Below are positions 1-11,356 of a stretch of DNA of 64,000 nucleotides, one piece after another. Every line of letters starts with the position of its first letter. Position 1 is the first letter of the stretch. A program made the position numbers and the translations under genes. The notes below the pieces were generated by a model, which saw only the letters and a list, made by a program, of their open reading frames with translations, searched no databases and was not told the origin of the DNA. The DNA comes from Chitinophaga lutea (GTDB lineage: Bacteria; Bacteroidota; Bacteroidia; Chitinophagales; Chitinophagaceae). Where the stretch lies: positions 1,674,001-1,738,000 of the forward strand of contig NZ_RPDH01000002.1 in NCBI RefSeq assembly GCF_003813775.1. The letters are read 5' to 3'.

Positions 1-933
1 GCGGGTATCTTCCCGGATGGCCGGCAGCGTGCGGCTCCACACCAGGCGGGCCAGGTAACCGTTGCGGCGCGCCAGCTGGCGGATGGTATAAGAAAGCATT
101 TCAAAATTGGCGGCATAACGGAAACGCGGGTCCGGAGAGCGGCTCGCGGTAATATACCCCACGAAGTTCGCATCTTCTTCCGGCGCAAAACCCAGCTGGT
201 GGGCAATTTCATGGCAGGTGGTAAAAGGCTGCAGGAAAGCGGGCACCGTCGTATTCACCTGCGCCTCGTTGGTGAAGGGGTTCAGGTAGCCGGTAACGCC
301 GATGTAATTGAGGTATTCCCCGAACAGCGCCGGTTTGAGCGAAGGCGGCGTGTAGGTCAGCGAAGGCCAGGTGCGGGCGGCATCGGCATAACAGCCGGCC
401 GCCGTTTTGAAGGTAATGCCGGGTAACGAATCCGGTTGGGCCGGCAGCGCCAGTTTATCGCGGTTGGTGAGCTGCACCAGCGTATCGGCCAGCAGGTACA
501 GATCCGCGGTGGTGTATTTTTCCACCCCGAAACCCATCTCCTTCACATAGGTATGGCGGCGGTAATGGCCGCCCCAGAACAGCAGGAAAATAAAATAAAG
601 TACCAGTACGGACTTCACCCCTTTGAGGGACAGCAGCAGCAGTTCGCTCCATCGCCCGCGCACCAGGCTGTACAACATTCTTAATAAAAATACTACACTG
701 ATTATTATCCAGACGCTGTATATTACATCGCCGATACTAAAGGGTATCTTGCCCAGTAATTTTCTTAAGACTGTACTGATGAAATGGTACCACCTATGAA
801 AATACAAGTCAGCCAGCCAGCCTCCCGCTGCAAATACCGCATTCAGGATCAGAATGGCCAGTATGCTGACGGCTATACCTGTTAGTTGTTTTTTAACCGG
901 GTCGGTTGTTTCCAATTTAACCTGACGGAACAT
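1..933 (-). CDS. DUF3810 family membrane protein with HExxH motif (3' end beyond left edge)
   Basis: The reverse strand is open from the ATG at 933-931 to the window edge (311 codons), so the C-terminus is missing. Residues about 15-33 form one hydrophobic segment, a second lies near 60-75 and a third near 90-105. The rest looks extracytoplasmic and carries TTCHEIAHQLGF followed by ANFVGY. This HExxH plus a downstream acidic/aromatic block resembles a zinc metallopeptidase site and is the hallmark of the DUF3810 family, common in Bacteroidota and of unknown substrate. The phrase GYLNPFTNEAQVNTT just before it is also family-typical. The start codon overlaps the start codon of the divergent kinase gene at 932, so there is no intergenic space between them. 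The family call is confident; peptidase activity is inference from the motif. Confidence 0.85.
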   Translation of the reverse strand, partial: MFRQVKLETTDPVKKQLTGIAVSILAILILNAVFAAGGWLADLYFHRWYHFISTVLRKLLGKIPFSIGDVIYSVWIIISVVFLLRMLYSLVRGRWSELLLLSLKGVKSVLVLYFIFLLFWGGHYRRHTYVKEMGFGVEKYTTADLYLLADTLVQLTNRDKLALPAQPDSLPGITFKTAAGCYADAARTWPSLTYTPPSLKPALFGEYLNYIGVTGYLNPFTNEAQVNTTVPAFLQPFTTCHEIAHQLGFAPEEDANFVGYITASRSPDPRFRYAANFEMLSYTIRQLARRNGYLARLVWSRTLPAIREDTR

Positions 934-1813
934 GATAGATGACATTATAAAACGGGAATTGAGCGAAACCCTGTCCGCGCAATTATCGGTGAAAATACAG
1001 ATTAATCGCGCTGAGCGGATACAGGGAGGCGATATTAATGAAACATTCCGGCTGGACACGAACGAGGGCAAATGGTTCCTGAAAATGAACGATGCCCGCA
1101 AATACCCCGATATGTTCGTGCGGGAGCACGACGGGCTGGAGGAGCTGCGCCACGCCGCCGCGCTGTTCGTACCGAAACCCCTCTGCACGGGCACGGCCGG
1201 CCACCGGGCGTTCCTCGTCACGGAGTTCGTTGAAAAAGGCGGCGCCGCGCCCGATTTCTGGGAGAGCTTCGCGGCCGGCATGGCCCGGCTGCACCAGCAT
1301 ACCAAACCTTTCTACGGCCTGCAGTCCGCCAACTATATCGGTTCCATCAAACAATACAACACACCCTACAGCACCTGGCCGGTGTTTTATGCGTTCAACC
1401 GCCTGACGCCGCTGGCGAAGATGGCGTATGACCGGCACCGGATGGACAAAGACATGCTGAAGCAGCTGGAATCGCTGTGCCGCCGCCTGCCGGAGCTGTT
1501 CCCCGACGAGCCGCCCGCATTGCTGCACGGCGATCTGTGGAGCGGTAATTTTTTGGTGGGGGCTAACGGCAAGGCCTGTATTTTCGACCCCGCCGTGTAT
1601 TACGGCCATCGCGAAATGGACCTCGCCATGACGAGGCTGTTCGGGGGATTCGATACCCGTTTCTACTACACCTACCAGGCCATCCGCCCGCTGGAGAGCG
1701 GCTGGCAGCAACGCATAGGGCTATGCCAGCTGTACCCCCTGCTGGTACACCTGAACCTGTTCGGCGGCAGTTACTACAATGATGTAAAAGAGATTCTCGC
1801 TGTTACAAATTAA
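932..1813 (+). CDS. Fructosamine/ketosamine-3-kinase family protein
   Basis: A 293-residue protein of the fructosamine kinase family, which phosphorylates sugar amines bound to proteins or free amino acids so that the Amadori adduct falls off (deglycation repair). The aminoglycoside-phosphotransferase-like fold is visible: a GGDIN nucleotide-loop motif at 32-36, the invariant Lys in WFLKMN near 51, the catalytic loop LHGDLWSGNF with Asp201 and Asn206, and the metal-binding FDP at 218-220. Length is normal for bacterial members. It is probably cytoplasmic, having no signal or membrane segment. The start at 932 leaves about 30 residues before GGDIN, as in homologues. It converges with the histidine kinase gene, with only 11 bases between the stop codons. 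Substrate is not predictable from sequence. Confidence 0.88.
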   Translation: MIDDIIKRELSETLSAQLSVKIQINRAERIQGGDINETFRLDTNEGKWFLKMNDARKYPDMFVREHDGLEELRHAAALFVPKPLCTGTAGHRAFLVTEFVEKGGAAPDFWESFAAGMARLHQHTKPFYGLQSANYIGSIKQYNTPYSTWPVFYAFNRLTPLAKMAYDRHRMDKDMLKQLESLCRRLPELFPDEPPALLHGDLWSGNFLVGANGKACIFDPAVYYGHREMDLAMTRLFGGFDTRFYYTYQAIRPLESGWQQRIGLCQLYPLLVHLNLFGGSYYNDVKEILAVTN

Positions 1814-1824
1814 ACGGGACGGGC

Positions 1825-4296
<2,472 letters not shown>

Positions 4297-4528
4297 CCGT
4301 TAGGTTCATATTTGATTGATTTTCAAGGGTCGGATGGAGCCCGGCACCAACTCGTCTGTCGAAACAGCTGCGCTAATGCTTGGCTTCATAAGGCATCGCG
4401 GTCTAATTTATTTATTTTGGAGTATGAAGGTAATCTATTTTGTGCTAAGTGGCTATCTGTAAATATCTGACATTTTTATAAATTTTTATATATAAAAATC
4501 AGATGAGAATCAGCAAAAGTAGGAAATT

Positions 4529-4558
4529 TTTGCTTTTGCAAATATTTGTTTACCTTTG
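4529..4558 (+). promoter_or_regulatory. Bacteroidota sigma-70 type promoter for yceD-rpmF-plsX
   Basis: TTTG at 4529-4532, an 18-base spacer, then TACCTTTG at 4551-4558, matching the Bacteroidota -33/-7 consensus TTTG-N19-TAnnTTTG. Transcription should begin near 4563. This rules out the in-frame TTG at 4556 as start codon, because it lies in the -7 box, and supports the ATG at 4586. The flanking 4297-4528 region is AT-rich and shows no gene. Confidence 0.7.
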
Positions 4559-4585
4559 CATCCCTCTAAAAGTGAGGTTTTTGAT

Positions 4586-5122
4586 ATGAAGCAACTCCGC
4601 GAATTCGACATAGCTTTTGTAGGTCTGACGCCCGGAGTGCATACATTCCAATACCAGATCACGGATAGTTTCTTTGAAAACTACGGCCAGCAGGATTTTT
4701 CGAACTGTAATGCCACCGTAAAGTTACAATTTGACAAGAAAAATAACCTTTTCCTGTTAAAATTCGAGGTGGGCGGTACGGTGACGGTTACCTGCGACCG
4801 GTGCGGACAGCCGTTCGAGATGCAGCTGTGGGACGATTTCAACCAGGTGGTAAAGCTGGTGGAGAATCCCGACGAGCTGAGCGGGGATGAAGATCCGGAC
4901 ATTACCTACATTTCCAGGACGGAATCGCACCTGAATGTGGCAGATTTTGTTTATGAATTCATCAACCTGAGCATTCCGATGCAAAGGATCCACCCGGACG
5001 ATGCCAACGGCAAAAGCGGCTGCGACCCGAAAGTGCTCGAGATGCTGGAAAAATTGAACAAACAGGGCGAAGACACCACTAATCCGATCTGGAAAGGGTT
5101 GGAGAAGTTCCGGGACAATTAA
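4586..5122 (+). CDS. yceD: YceD/DUF177 family protein (large-subunit rRNA accumulation)
   Basis: A 178-residue cytoplasmic protein of the DUF177/YceD family, which in other bacteria is needed for normal 23S rRNA accumulation. The family signature VTCDRCGQPF, a CxxC knuckle, is visible near residues 68-77, followed by an acidic central region and a C-terminal part with the conserved PIWKGLEKF. Gene order yceD-rpmF-plsX is the classical conserved arrangement and strongly supports the call. The ATG at 4586 was chosen over an upstream TTG because the promoter -7 box overlaps the TTG. The next gene, rpmF, begins 34 bases after the stop. Confidence 0.9.
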   Translation: MKQLREFDIAFVGLTPGVHTFQYQITDSFFENYGQQDFSNCNATVKLQFDKKNNLFLLKFEVGGTVTVTCDRCGQPFEMQLWDDFNQVVKLVENPDELSGDEDPDITYISRTESHLNVADFVYEFINLSIPMQRIHPDDANGKSGCDPKVLEMLEKLNKQGEDTTNPIWKGLEKFRDN

Positions 5123-5156
5123 TTTAAGAACAAGTACAATTTAAAATTTAAATAAG

Positions 5157-5351
5157 ATGCCGAATCCTAAACGTAGACATTCGCAGCAAAGATCAGCAAA
5201 AAGAAGAACGCACTACAAGGCTTTTGCTGAAACATTAAGCACAGACAGCGCTACGGGCGAAGTGCACCTGAGACACCGTGCTCATTGGGTAGAGAACAAA
5301 CTGTTCTATAAAGGAAAAGTTGTTTTGGAAAAACAAGCTGCCGTTAAATAA
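5157..5351 (+). CDS. rpmF: 50S ribosomal protein L32
   Basis: A 64-residue basic protein opening with MPNPKRRHSQQRSAKRR, the standard L32 N-terminus, and ending in a short lysine-containing tail. It is a structural component of the large ribosomal subunit. No cysteine pairs are present, so this is the zinc-free (C-minus) form of L32. It lies between yceD and plsX in one apparent transcription unit, linking ribosome assembly to phospholipid synthesis as in many bacteria. Confidence 0.96.
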   Translation: MPNPKRRHSQQRSAKRRTHYKAFAETLSTDSATGEVHLRHRAHWVENKLFYKGKVVLEKQAAVK

Positions 5352-5397
5352 TAATTTTTACTAATTTTACACCCGAGAATAAGACAAAATACAGTTC

Positions 5398-6351
5398 ATG
5401 AGAATCGGGCTTGATATGATGGGTGGCGATTACGCGCCCGCAGAAGCAGTAAAAGGAGTTAAATTATTTTTAGACAGTGTTGCAACAGATGTGCATCTGG
5501 TTTTAATTGGTGACGAGCAGGCCTTGACACCTTTACTGGCCGATGCGCAACTGGACCAATCAAGATATTCAGTTGTTCATTCATCCCAGCTCATCGGGAT
5601 GAATGAACACCCTACCAAAGCGCTCAAAGAGAAGCCGCATTCTTCCATCGCTATCGGCTTTCATCTCCTGCACAACAAAAAGATTGGAGCTTTCATCAGC
5701 GCCGGTAACACCGGGGCCATGATGGTAGGCGCCATTTATTCCATTAAACTCATCGACGGGGTACAACGCCCCACCATTTCCACCATTTTACCACGGGAAA
5801 ACGGTAACCCGGGCCTTTTGCTCGACGTTGGCATCAACGCCGACTGCAAACCCGAAAACCTGGTGCAGTTCGCCGTGCTCGGCTCCCTTTATTCCCAGTA
5901 CGTGATGGGCACTCCCAACCCTAAAGTGGGCCTGCTCAATATCGGGGAAGAAGAAGGCAAGGGCAACCTGCTGGCACAGGCCACCTATCCCCTGCTGAAA
6001 GAATCCAGGCAGATCAACTTCATCGGTAACGTGGAAGGCCGCGACGCCTTCAAAGACACCGCCGACGTGATCGTTTGCGAGGGCTTCACCGGCAACGTGG
6101 TGCTCAAAATGGCGGAATCGTTCCATGATATTATGGTCCGCCGCAATATCAAAGACGAGTACATGGATAAATTCGACTTCGAGCAATACGGCGGAACGCC
6201 CGTACTCGGGGTGTCCGAACCGGTGATCATCGGCCACGGCATCTCCGGGGCCCGCGCTTTCTCCAACATGATCGTGCTGGCGCAGCGGATGATCGAAAGC
6301 AAACTCCTCGACAAAATCAAAGAAAGCTTTGTAGCGGTACAGGAAGGGTAA
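5398..6351 (+). CDS. plsX: Phosphate acyltransferase PlsX
   Basis: A 317-residue PlsX, which makes acyl-phosphate from acyl-ACP and inorganic phosphate as the first step of the PlsX/PlsY phospholipid pathway. The N-terminus MRIGLDMMGGDYAP, the central FISAGNTGAMM and VLLDVGIN-like segments, and CEGFTGNVVLK plus GHGISGARAF toward the C-terminus are all family signatures. Full length. It is the last gene of the yceD-rpmF-plsX unit, and a strong terminator follows 24 bases after the stop. In other bacteria fabH often follows plsX; here it does not. Confidence 0.96.
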   Translation: MRIGLDMMGGDYAPAEAVKGVKLFLDSVATDVHLVLIGDEQALTPLLADAQLDQSRYSVVHSSQLIGMNEHPTKALKEKPHSSIAIGFHLLHNKKIGAFISAGNTGAMMVGAIYSIKLIDGVQRPTISTILPRENGNPGLLLDVGINADCKPENLVQFAVLGSLYSQYVMGTPNPKVGLLNIGEEEGKGNLLAQATYPLLKESRQINFIGNVEGRDAFKDTADVIVCEGFTGNVVLKMAESFHDIMVRRNIKDEYMDKFDFEQYGGTPVLGVSEPVIIGHGISGARAFSNMIVLAQRMIESKLLDKIKESFVAVQEG

Positions 6352-6375
6352 ACCTCCCCCGCTGAAGATACCCGA

Positions 6376-6408
6376 ACGGGCCGACCTCTTGGTCGGCCCG
6401 TTTTTTTT
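6376..6408 (+). terminator. Rho-independent terminator after plsX
   Basis: Perfect 11-bp stem (6376-6386 with 6391-6401), TCTT loop, then eight T. It closes the yceD-rpmF-plsX transcript. Confidence 0.92.
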
Positions 6409-6486
6409 ACCCGTACCCATCAGCCTGCCATACTGTCGTTTTATGGGTGGTAAGGCAGTGCTGCAACGGAATTATAACACTGCTTC

Positions 6487-6567
6487 CCCACAGATGTCCC
6501 ACATCTTGTAAGAAGTGGAACATCTGTGGGACATTAGTGGCTTATCAGTGGGACATCTGTGGGACAT
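6487..6567. repeat. Cluster of three copies of an ATCTGTGGGACAT-type element, one inverted
   Basis: This lies in the 6409-6730 intergenic stretch, which holds no convincing gene. ACATCTGTGGGACAT occurs at 6520-6534 and again at 6553-6567. The inverted form CCCACAGATGTCCCAC at 6487-6502 is a perfect 16-base reverse complement of 6548-6563, and differs at one position from the reverse complement of 6515-6530. The RNA could form either of two mutually exclusive long hairpins. Function is unknown; it may be an intergenic repeat family or a regulator-binding array. Confidence 0.7.
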
Positions 6568-6677
6568 CCTTCTGAAAAACAATACCAGTAACAGTTTCAG
6601 CCCAAATAAAGACCATAGTGCGCACGGTGAGCATCCGGTAAAAAGGTTTACGCCCAAGCCTGATGACCGGCCTGAAA

Positions 6678-6712
6678 CACCGATGGCAGGCTATATCAGC
6701 CTGCCATCGGTG
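6678..6712. other. Perfect 14-bp hairpin between convergent genes
   Basis: Arms 6678-6691 and 6699-6712 are perfectly complementary with a 7-base loop. It lies just beyond the 3' end of the NtrY-like kinase gene (stop at 6731) and could end that reverse-strand transcript. No clean T-tract follows on that strand, so it may be a processing or stability hairpin instead. Confidence 0.5.
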
Positions 6713-6730
6713 CAAACATGTATCAATAAA

Positions 6731-9700
6731 TTACTTTACAAGCGGCAATCTCACAAAGAAAGTGGTGCCGATACCGGGGGAAGTTTCAAACCAGATTTCG
6801 CCGCCGGCCTGCTCCACGATGTTTTTACACATGGCGAGGCCCAGCCCGGTGCCGGACGATTTGGTGGTGAAGTTGGGCACAAAGATCTTCGGCCGCACCT
6901 CGGGCGGAATGCCCGTGCCATTATCGGTAACCTCCACGGTCACCTGCCCGTCTTCGTCCTTCATACTGATCGAAATATGCCCTTCCCGGCCCTCGGGGAT
7001 GGCCTGGATGGCATTCTGCAGCAGGTTGGTGAAAAGGCGGTTGATCTGCGTCTTGTCCGCGGCGATGGGGTAGGGTTTGTCTTGCCGCCCGAAATAGATA
7101 TGGCACTCCGGGCTGCTCATGTACAGGGCGGTGACCGACTGCAGCACCTCCCCCAGGGAAAACACCTCATTGTTCCCCTTGCTGATATAGGCAAAGGCCG
7201 CAAAATCGGAGGCGATGTTGGACAGGTGCTCGATCTGCTCCACCAGCGTGTTGGCCACGTTCCGGGAAAGGGCTTTCACATCGGGCGAATCATTGGCGAT
7301 GGCCCGTTGCAGGTACTGGATGCTGAGTTTCATGGGGGTGAGGGGGTTCTTGATCTCGTGGGCCACCTGCCGTGCCATTTCGCGCCAGGCCCCTTCCCTT
7401 TCGCTTTTGGCCAGCATGGCCGCGCTCACTTCCAGCTTCTGCACCATCTTGTTGTATTCCTTCACCAGCAGGCCGATCTCGTCGTCTTTATCCCAGAGGA
7501 TCTCTTCGTTATGCTGCCCCAGGTTCACATGGCGCAGCTTGTCGGTAATGAGCGAGAACGATTTGGTGATGGTATTGGAGATCAGCAGCACCAGCAGGCC
7601 CGCGATGAGGAAAATGAACGCGTTGATGGTGATGAGCGCCACCAGGAAGGTGGAGATCTGCTGGTTCAGCTCCGTCTGCGTCGCGAAATACGGCACGTTG
7701 AGGTAAGCGAACACGTTGCCTTTGTTGCGCAGGGGAATGTACCCGCTGATGTATTTCATATCGCCGATGCGCTCTTCCTGGATGTACTGTATCTTATCGA
7801 GCCGGGAGAGCTGGTAATAGGCCAGCGGGTTCATCACTTCGGAAAGCAGCCCCTTTTCGATCATCAGCGGCTGCGCGGATAATTCCAGCAGGCCGTTGAC
7901 GTTGTACACGTTGATGTCTACGTTGTGCTCGGTGGCGATTTCGCCGATGGCGGACGAGAGGTCTTTCACGAAAATGGAATCGAAGATCATTTCCATTTCA
8001 TCGAACTCGCGCTGCACGTGGAAGGCGCTTTCGATTTCGCGGCCGATGCCGTGTACGGTATTGCTCAGTTTCTCCGCGTTCTCCACGCGGTAACGGCCGA
8101 TGAAAAAGAGGATCGTGGTGAGGCCCAGCGCCAGGAACGCGAAGGTGACCGCGAATATGATGGTGCCCTGCACCTTGCTGCGGATGCTCAGTTTGACGAG
8201 GTTGCGCAGGTTGGAAATGCGCATGCGCGCCTTGATGAGCAGGTCGAAAAGACTGTACAGGCCGATGATCAGCAGAAAGAGGCAGAACATGTAGGCGAAC
8301 AGCGTGATGAACTCGAGGAAATTGCGCGTGGGTTTGGCGACCACCACCAGTTTGTCTTTCGACGCGCGGTAATACAACAGCGAATAACCGTCCACTTCCT
8401 CCACCACCAGGTCGGCCGCCGGTATTTCACGCGGGGCCAGCACGGTTTTAAAAGGATAGCTGCTGTGGTTGAGCACCAGCGCCCCCTTGTCGTACACGGC
8501 GGTGGAATACTGGTCCGCGTACGCCGCATCCACATCCTGCATGCCGCTTTCGATCAGCAGTTCGGGGTAAAGGCGGTCGCGCTGCGCGATCTCCGGTTCG
8601 GATCGCACTTCATAAAACAGGTATCCCGATACAAAATCGTTATAGCCGGTAAATTCCTTTTTGCCGATGTAGCTGTAATCGTTGAAGCTGCGCTCGTCGT
8701 AATACAGGTCGCGGCCCATGACATGCGGCAGTTCGCTCCCGGTCATGATGCGGGCGTTGAACTGTTCCAGCGTATCGAGCGAGCGGTTAAAGAGCGGGCG
8801 GCCTTCCGCGTCGAACGTATGGAAGGAGATGTTGAAACGGTTGAGGTAGCGCGAGAAATATTTTTCTTCCAGCGTTCTTTCGAGCACGCGTTTGCTTTCG
8901 AGCGTGGGCTGCACGAAAAACTGCCGTACTTCCGGGTCTTTCGCGAGGCGGTCGCCCACATCCGTCAGCAGCGTTTCGAGGTAGAGATCGCGCTGTTTGG
9001 AGAGGTTCCTCGCTACGTTGAGGCGGGTATCGAGCTCTTTCTGGTTATTGTAATAAATGAGCACGGCCGAGGTGGTCACCGTCATCATGAGCATCCACAT
9101 GATAAACGGCAGCGAGGCCGATCCCTGGCTGAAGCGCAGCTCCAGCAGGTCGAGGATCACCACGTAGGCCAGCAGCCAGAAGAAGAGCACCACGGAAGCG
9201 CTGAAATCCGGCTGGTTGAAGCGGAAGGCCAGCCATACGAGGCCCACGGCCGCCAGCGCGATGTATTTGGAGCGGTACTGGAAATCGGTGAGCTGGTTGA
9301 GCAGGTAATTGACGATCTGTGAGAAGAACAGGAAGCTGATGGCGATGAAACCGAGGCACATGCTGCCGATCACGCTGTATTCGTTCAGGCTGAAGAAGTT
9401 CGTTACATCGTACGAGATCTTGGAGTCGATCACGAGGCTCCGGATAAGATCGAGCAGGAACTGCCCGGCGATGAACATCACAAGGCCCGCCGCGCCGATG
9501 ATGAAGCGGCTCTGCCATTTCTTGCGGACCACGGGCGGGTGGATGGTGCGCACATGCTGGCGGAAAAACAGGATGAGCCAGAAGGTGAACAGCACGTTCA
9601 GCATCAGGTCGCCGAGCGAGCGGAACACATCGTCCTTTGCGTAAATCGTGGGCTGGAAAAGGTTGAGCGTGCCCAGGTCGATCGGGAACGCGTACAGGTA

Positions 9701-10483
9701 ACTCAGCACCCGGAAAGTAAGCACGATGACCAGCAGGAAAACGAACCCCTTTACCGGCGATAATTTTTTGGCGATGAGGGTGGCGAACAGGTTGATGAAA
9801 ATGAATACGCAGATGCAGCCCAGCGTGAGCAGCAGCACGCTCATAAGGCTGGGCGAGGCTTCGGATTTGGCCGGATCGTAATGCAGGTAAAACAGGATGG
9901 TATTGGCCGAATTGAGCACCGGCAGGCCCGGCGGGCGGCTGTTGATGGTATATTCCCGGCCGATGGCGGGGCGGCCGTAAAAATGCCCCGGCAGGTATTC
10001 GTTGTTGATGGCGTACTCCTGCTTCACGGGAATGAGCCCCACGAGGTAGCGGCCGGAGGAATACGGATGCGCCACCACCACGTAATAACCGTTGGCCAGT
10101 TTCCGGAAACTGGTGCCCGGCCGCAGTTCTTCGTGCAGGGGCGGCTGCACGGTATTGGTGCTCCAGAACACCATTTTATGCCCGTTCTCGACCGTATCGA
10201 AGGCGAACACGAAGTAGTTCTCGCGGTAGATGTCGTTGAGCGACGCCTCGCTGTACCGCCCGCTGAACAGCGTTCTGACGGCCGCCGTGTCGGTCGCGAG
10301 CTCCTGGAAAGACTGCTCCCGGGTACGGATGTCGCTTTCCAGGCTGCGCTGCACGCCATGGGGCGAGGAATAATAACTCCAGTAATTGTTGAACAGGAAC
10401 GCGAACGTGAACAGCCATGCCGCTACGATGAGCAGGTAACCGTTCCGGAGGATGAACAATCTTATTTCCTTACTGTCGAGCAT
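6731..10483 (-). CDS. Large NtrY-like multi-pass membrane sensor histidine kinase
   Basis: A 1250-residue histidine kinase, far longer than ordinary NtrY proteins (about 700-750). TM1 is at about 13-32, followed by an extracytoplasmic domain to about 210. Six to eight hydrophobic helices lie between about 212 and 478, then a second extracytoplasmic region to about 718. Helices near 720-745 and 770-795 bracket further loops, with a last one near 945-970. The tail is canonical: HAMP-like linker, HisKA with QVAHEIKNPLTPMKLS (His near 1042), N-box LFTNLLQNAIQAI, DNGTGIP and SGTGLGLAMCKNIVEQ. The HEIKNPLTP form is typical of NtrY-type kinases. No response regulator is adjacent. The gene starts 3 bases after the mazG stop, so the two are probably co-transcribed. 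The sensed signal is unknown. Confidence 0.88.
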   Translation of the reverse strand: MLDSKEIRLFILRNGYLLIVAAWLFTFAFLFNNYWSYYSSPHGVQRSLESDIRTREQSFQELATDTAAVRTLFSGRYSEASLNDIYRENYFVFAFDTVENGHKMVFWSTNTVQPPLHEELRPGTSFRKLANGYYVVVAHPYSSGRYLVGLIPVKQEYAINNEYLPGHFYGRPAIGREYTINSRPPGLPVLNSANTILFYLHYDPAKSEASPSLMSVLLLTLGCICVFIFINLFATLIAKKLSPVKGFVFLLVIVLTFRVLSYLYAFPIDLGTLNLFQPTIYAKDDVFRSLGDLMLNVLFTFWLILFFRQHVRTIHPPVVRKKWQSRFIIGAAGLVMFIAGQFLLDLIRSLVIDSKISYDVTNFFSLNEYSVIGSMCLGFIAISFLFFSQIVNYLLNQLTDFQYRSKYIALAAVGLVWLAFRFNQPDFSASVVLFFWLLAYVVILDLLELRFSQGSASLPFIMWMLMMTVTTSAVLIYYNNQKELDTRLNVARNLSKQRDLYLETLLTDVGDRLAKDPEVRQFFVQPTLESKRVLERTLEEKYFSRYLNRFNISFHTFDAEGRPLFNRSLDTLEQFNARIMTGSELPHVMGRDLYYDERSFNDYSYIGKKEFTGYNDFVSGYLFYEVRSEPEIAQRDRLYPELLIESGMQDVDAAYADQYSTAVYDKGALVLNHSSYPFKTVLAPREIPAADLVVEEVDGYSLLYYRASKDKLVVVAKPTRNFLEFITLFAYMFCLFLLIIGLYSLFDLLIKARMRISNLRNLVKLSIRSKVQGTIIFAVTFAFLALGLTTILFFIGRYRVENAEKLSNTVHGIGREIESAFHVQREFDEMEMIFDSIFVKDLSSAIGEIATEHNVDINVYNVNGLLELSAQPLMIEKGLLSEVMNPLAYYQLSRLDKIQYIQEERIGDMKYISGYIPLRNKGNVFAYLNVPYFATQTELNQQISTFLVALITINAFIFLIAGLLVLLISNTITKSFSLITDKLRHVNLGQHNEEILWDKDDEIGLLVKEYNKMVQKLEVSAAMLAKSEREGAWREMARQVAHEIKNPLTPMKLSIQYLQRAIANDSPDVKALSRNVANTLVEQIEHLSNIASDFAAFAYISKGNNEVFSLGEVLQSVTALYMSSPECHIYFGRQDKPYPIAADKTQINRLFTNLLQNAIQAIPEGREGHISISMKDEDGQVTVEVTDNGTGIPPEVRPKIFVPNFTTKSSGTGLGLAMCKNIVEQAGGEIWFETSPGIGTTFFVRLPLVK

Positions 10484-10486
10484 ATT

Positions 10487-11251
10487 TTATTCGCCCTTTT
10501 TTATTTCGTTCCACAGGCCGTCCATTTCCATGAGGCTCATTTCATCGAGCGTTCTGCCGCTTTGGGCGGCCAGTGTTTCCATCGCCTTGAAGCGGCGGAT
10601 GAACTTCTTATTCGTGCGTTCGAGGGCGTTTTCGGCGTCCACTTTCAGGAAACGGCTGTAATTGACCAGGGCGAACATCAGATCGCCGAATTCGGCCTCT
10701 ATTTCGTTTTGATCACCCTTGGCCACGGCCTCTTCCAGCTCGCGGGTCTCTTCCTTCACTTTTTCCAGCACCTGGGCCGTATCGTCCCACTCAAACCCCA
10801 CGGTTTTGGCTTTCGTTTGCAGCCGCATCGCTTTCACGAGGGCGGGCAGCGACACGGGCACCCCGCTCAGCACGGATTCCTTGCCTTCCTTCAGCTTCAG
10901 CTTCTCCCAGTTCTGTTTGACGTCTTCTTCGTTCTCCACTTTCACATCGCCGTAGATATGCGGGTGGCGGGCGATGAGTTTTTCGCAGATGCCGTTGAGC
11001 ACGTCGGTGATGGTGAACGCCTGCTTCTCCGAGCCGATCTTGGCGTAAAACACGATATGCAGCATCAGGTCGCCCAGCTCTTCCCGGATGCTTTTATAGT
11101 CTTCCTCGGTGATCGCGTCCGTCAGTTCATACAATTCTTCGATGGTTTGCTGGCGGAGCGACTGAAGGGTCTGCTTCCTGTCCCAGGGGCATTTTTCCCG
11201 CAAATCGTCCATAATCTGCAATAACCGGCTAAAGGCTTTTTCGGGCTGCAT
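10487..11251 (-). CDS. mazG: Nucleoside triphosphate pyrophosphohydrolase MazG
   Basis: A 254-residue MazG that hydrolyses NTPs and dNTPs to monophosphate and pyrophosphate, cleaning damaged nucleotides. It has the usual two-repeat layout. Repeat one starts MDDLREKCPWDRKQT and contains the metal-binding EELYEL and REELGDLMLH motifs. Repeat two contains VKEETRELEEAV and EAEFGDLMFALVN. Length matches the family (about 250-270). Cytoplasmic. It is the upstream gene of a tight pair with the large sensor kinase; the functional link, if any, is not obvious. Confidence 0.93.
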   Translation of the reverse strand: MQPEKAFSRLLQIMDDLREKCPWDRKQTLQSLRQQTIEELYELTDAITEEDYKSIREELGDLMLHIVFYAKIGSEKQAFTITDVLNGICEKLIARHPHIYGDVKVENEEDVKQNWEKLKLKEGKESVLSGVPVSLPALVKAMRLQTKAKTVGFEWDDTAQVLEKVKEETRELEEAVAKGDQNEIEAEFGDLMFALVNYSRFLKVDAENALERTNKKFIRRFKAMETLAAQSGRTLDEMSLMEMDGLWNEIKKGE

Positions 11252-11356
11252 AACATTAAATATTAAAGTTCCAGTGCTAAGAAACGGAAAAATAATGCAA
11301 ATCCGGGATATCCCCGATTCCCCCCGGCAGCGGGGGGCTGGTGTTAATTTCTTTTT

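Noticed and set aside
4556..4585. In-frame TTG start for the YceD gene, adding ten residues
   Set aside because: The TTG lies inside the TACCTTTG -7 box, so it would be upstream of the transcript start; ATG at 4586 fits the family.
6515..7882. Forward open frame overlapping the NtrY-like kinase
   Set aside because: It begins in the repeat cluster and runs antisense through the kinase catalytic domain; no homology visible.
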